A stretch of 5,336 nucleotides of DNA from DATLBA01 sp035527275 (lineage in GTDB: Bacteria > Planctomycetota > Phycisphaerae > FEN-1346). Shown in pieces: positions 5,274 through 5,336 of the stretch (position 1 is the stretch's first letter; each line of letters opens with the position of its first letter). The stretch lies in NCBI GenBank assembly GCA_035527275.1, contig DATLBA010000096.1:1-5336 (forward strand). The letters are read 5' to 3'. A model generated the notes under the pieces. That model was given only the letters and a program-made list of their open reading frames with translations. It did no database searches and was not told where the DNA came from. A program made the position numbers and the translations under genes.

Positions 5274-5336
5274 TGCGCTTCCATCAGACGCCTGTCCAAA
5301 CCAAGAGTCGCATCACAGGAAGCGTTTCGAGCCCGC

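Overview
The window is high-GC bacterial chromosome with mixed gene orientation. Three genes or modules lie on the + strand (trpE, a YefM/YoeB toxin-antitoxin pair, a uroporphyrinogen-decarboxylase-family gene) and two on the - strand (a prepilin-like protein and a cold-shock-domain protein). A single-copy pilin-like protein with a CxxNLK segment and a late DGH motif, a URO-D/MtaA-type protein outside any haem operon, and a Csp with a long acidic tail together suggest an uncultured member of the Planctomycetota/PVC group. That is inference from gene style; there is no rRNA or other marker here.

Left part (2-1489): almost all of anthranilate synthase component I, TrpE, cut by the left window edge by an estimated 10-25 residues. 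No trpG follows. Middle left (1594-2159): a compact toxin-antitoxin operon with its own promoter. Two GTAC cores 12 bp apart flank a perfect TATAAT box, resembling the autoregulatory operator of yefM-yoeB. The antitoxin and toxin genes overlap by GTGA, and the toxin keeps all its expected catalytic residues. Middle (2391-3503): a URO-D-superfamily protein with its own candidate promoter; the likely start is ATG 2391, not the upstream TTG.

Right part, - strand: 3565-4476 encodes a secreted or pilus-associated pseudopilin-like protein with a class III-type prepilin signal (13-residue leader, Glu at +5) and an odd poly-Glu C terminus. It faces the URO-D gene tail to tail. Upstream lies about 390 bp of GC-rich non-coding DNA holding its candidate promoter and the clear Rho-independent terminator of the next gene. 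4865-5176 encodes a cold-shock-domain RNA/DNA chaperone with a 36-residue acidic tail built partly from a 9-bp tandem repeat. A perfect 9-bp inverted repeat lies just before its ribosome binding site.

The genes do not form one pathway; apart from the toxin-antitoxin pair each looks independently transcribed. I found no convincing wholly new system. The items most worth checking are the toxin-antitoxin operator geometry, the Csp leader hairpins, the Cys-to-His change in the presumed metal site of the URO-D-like protein, and the repeat-encoded acidic tails on the two neighbouring - strand proteins.
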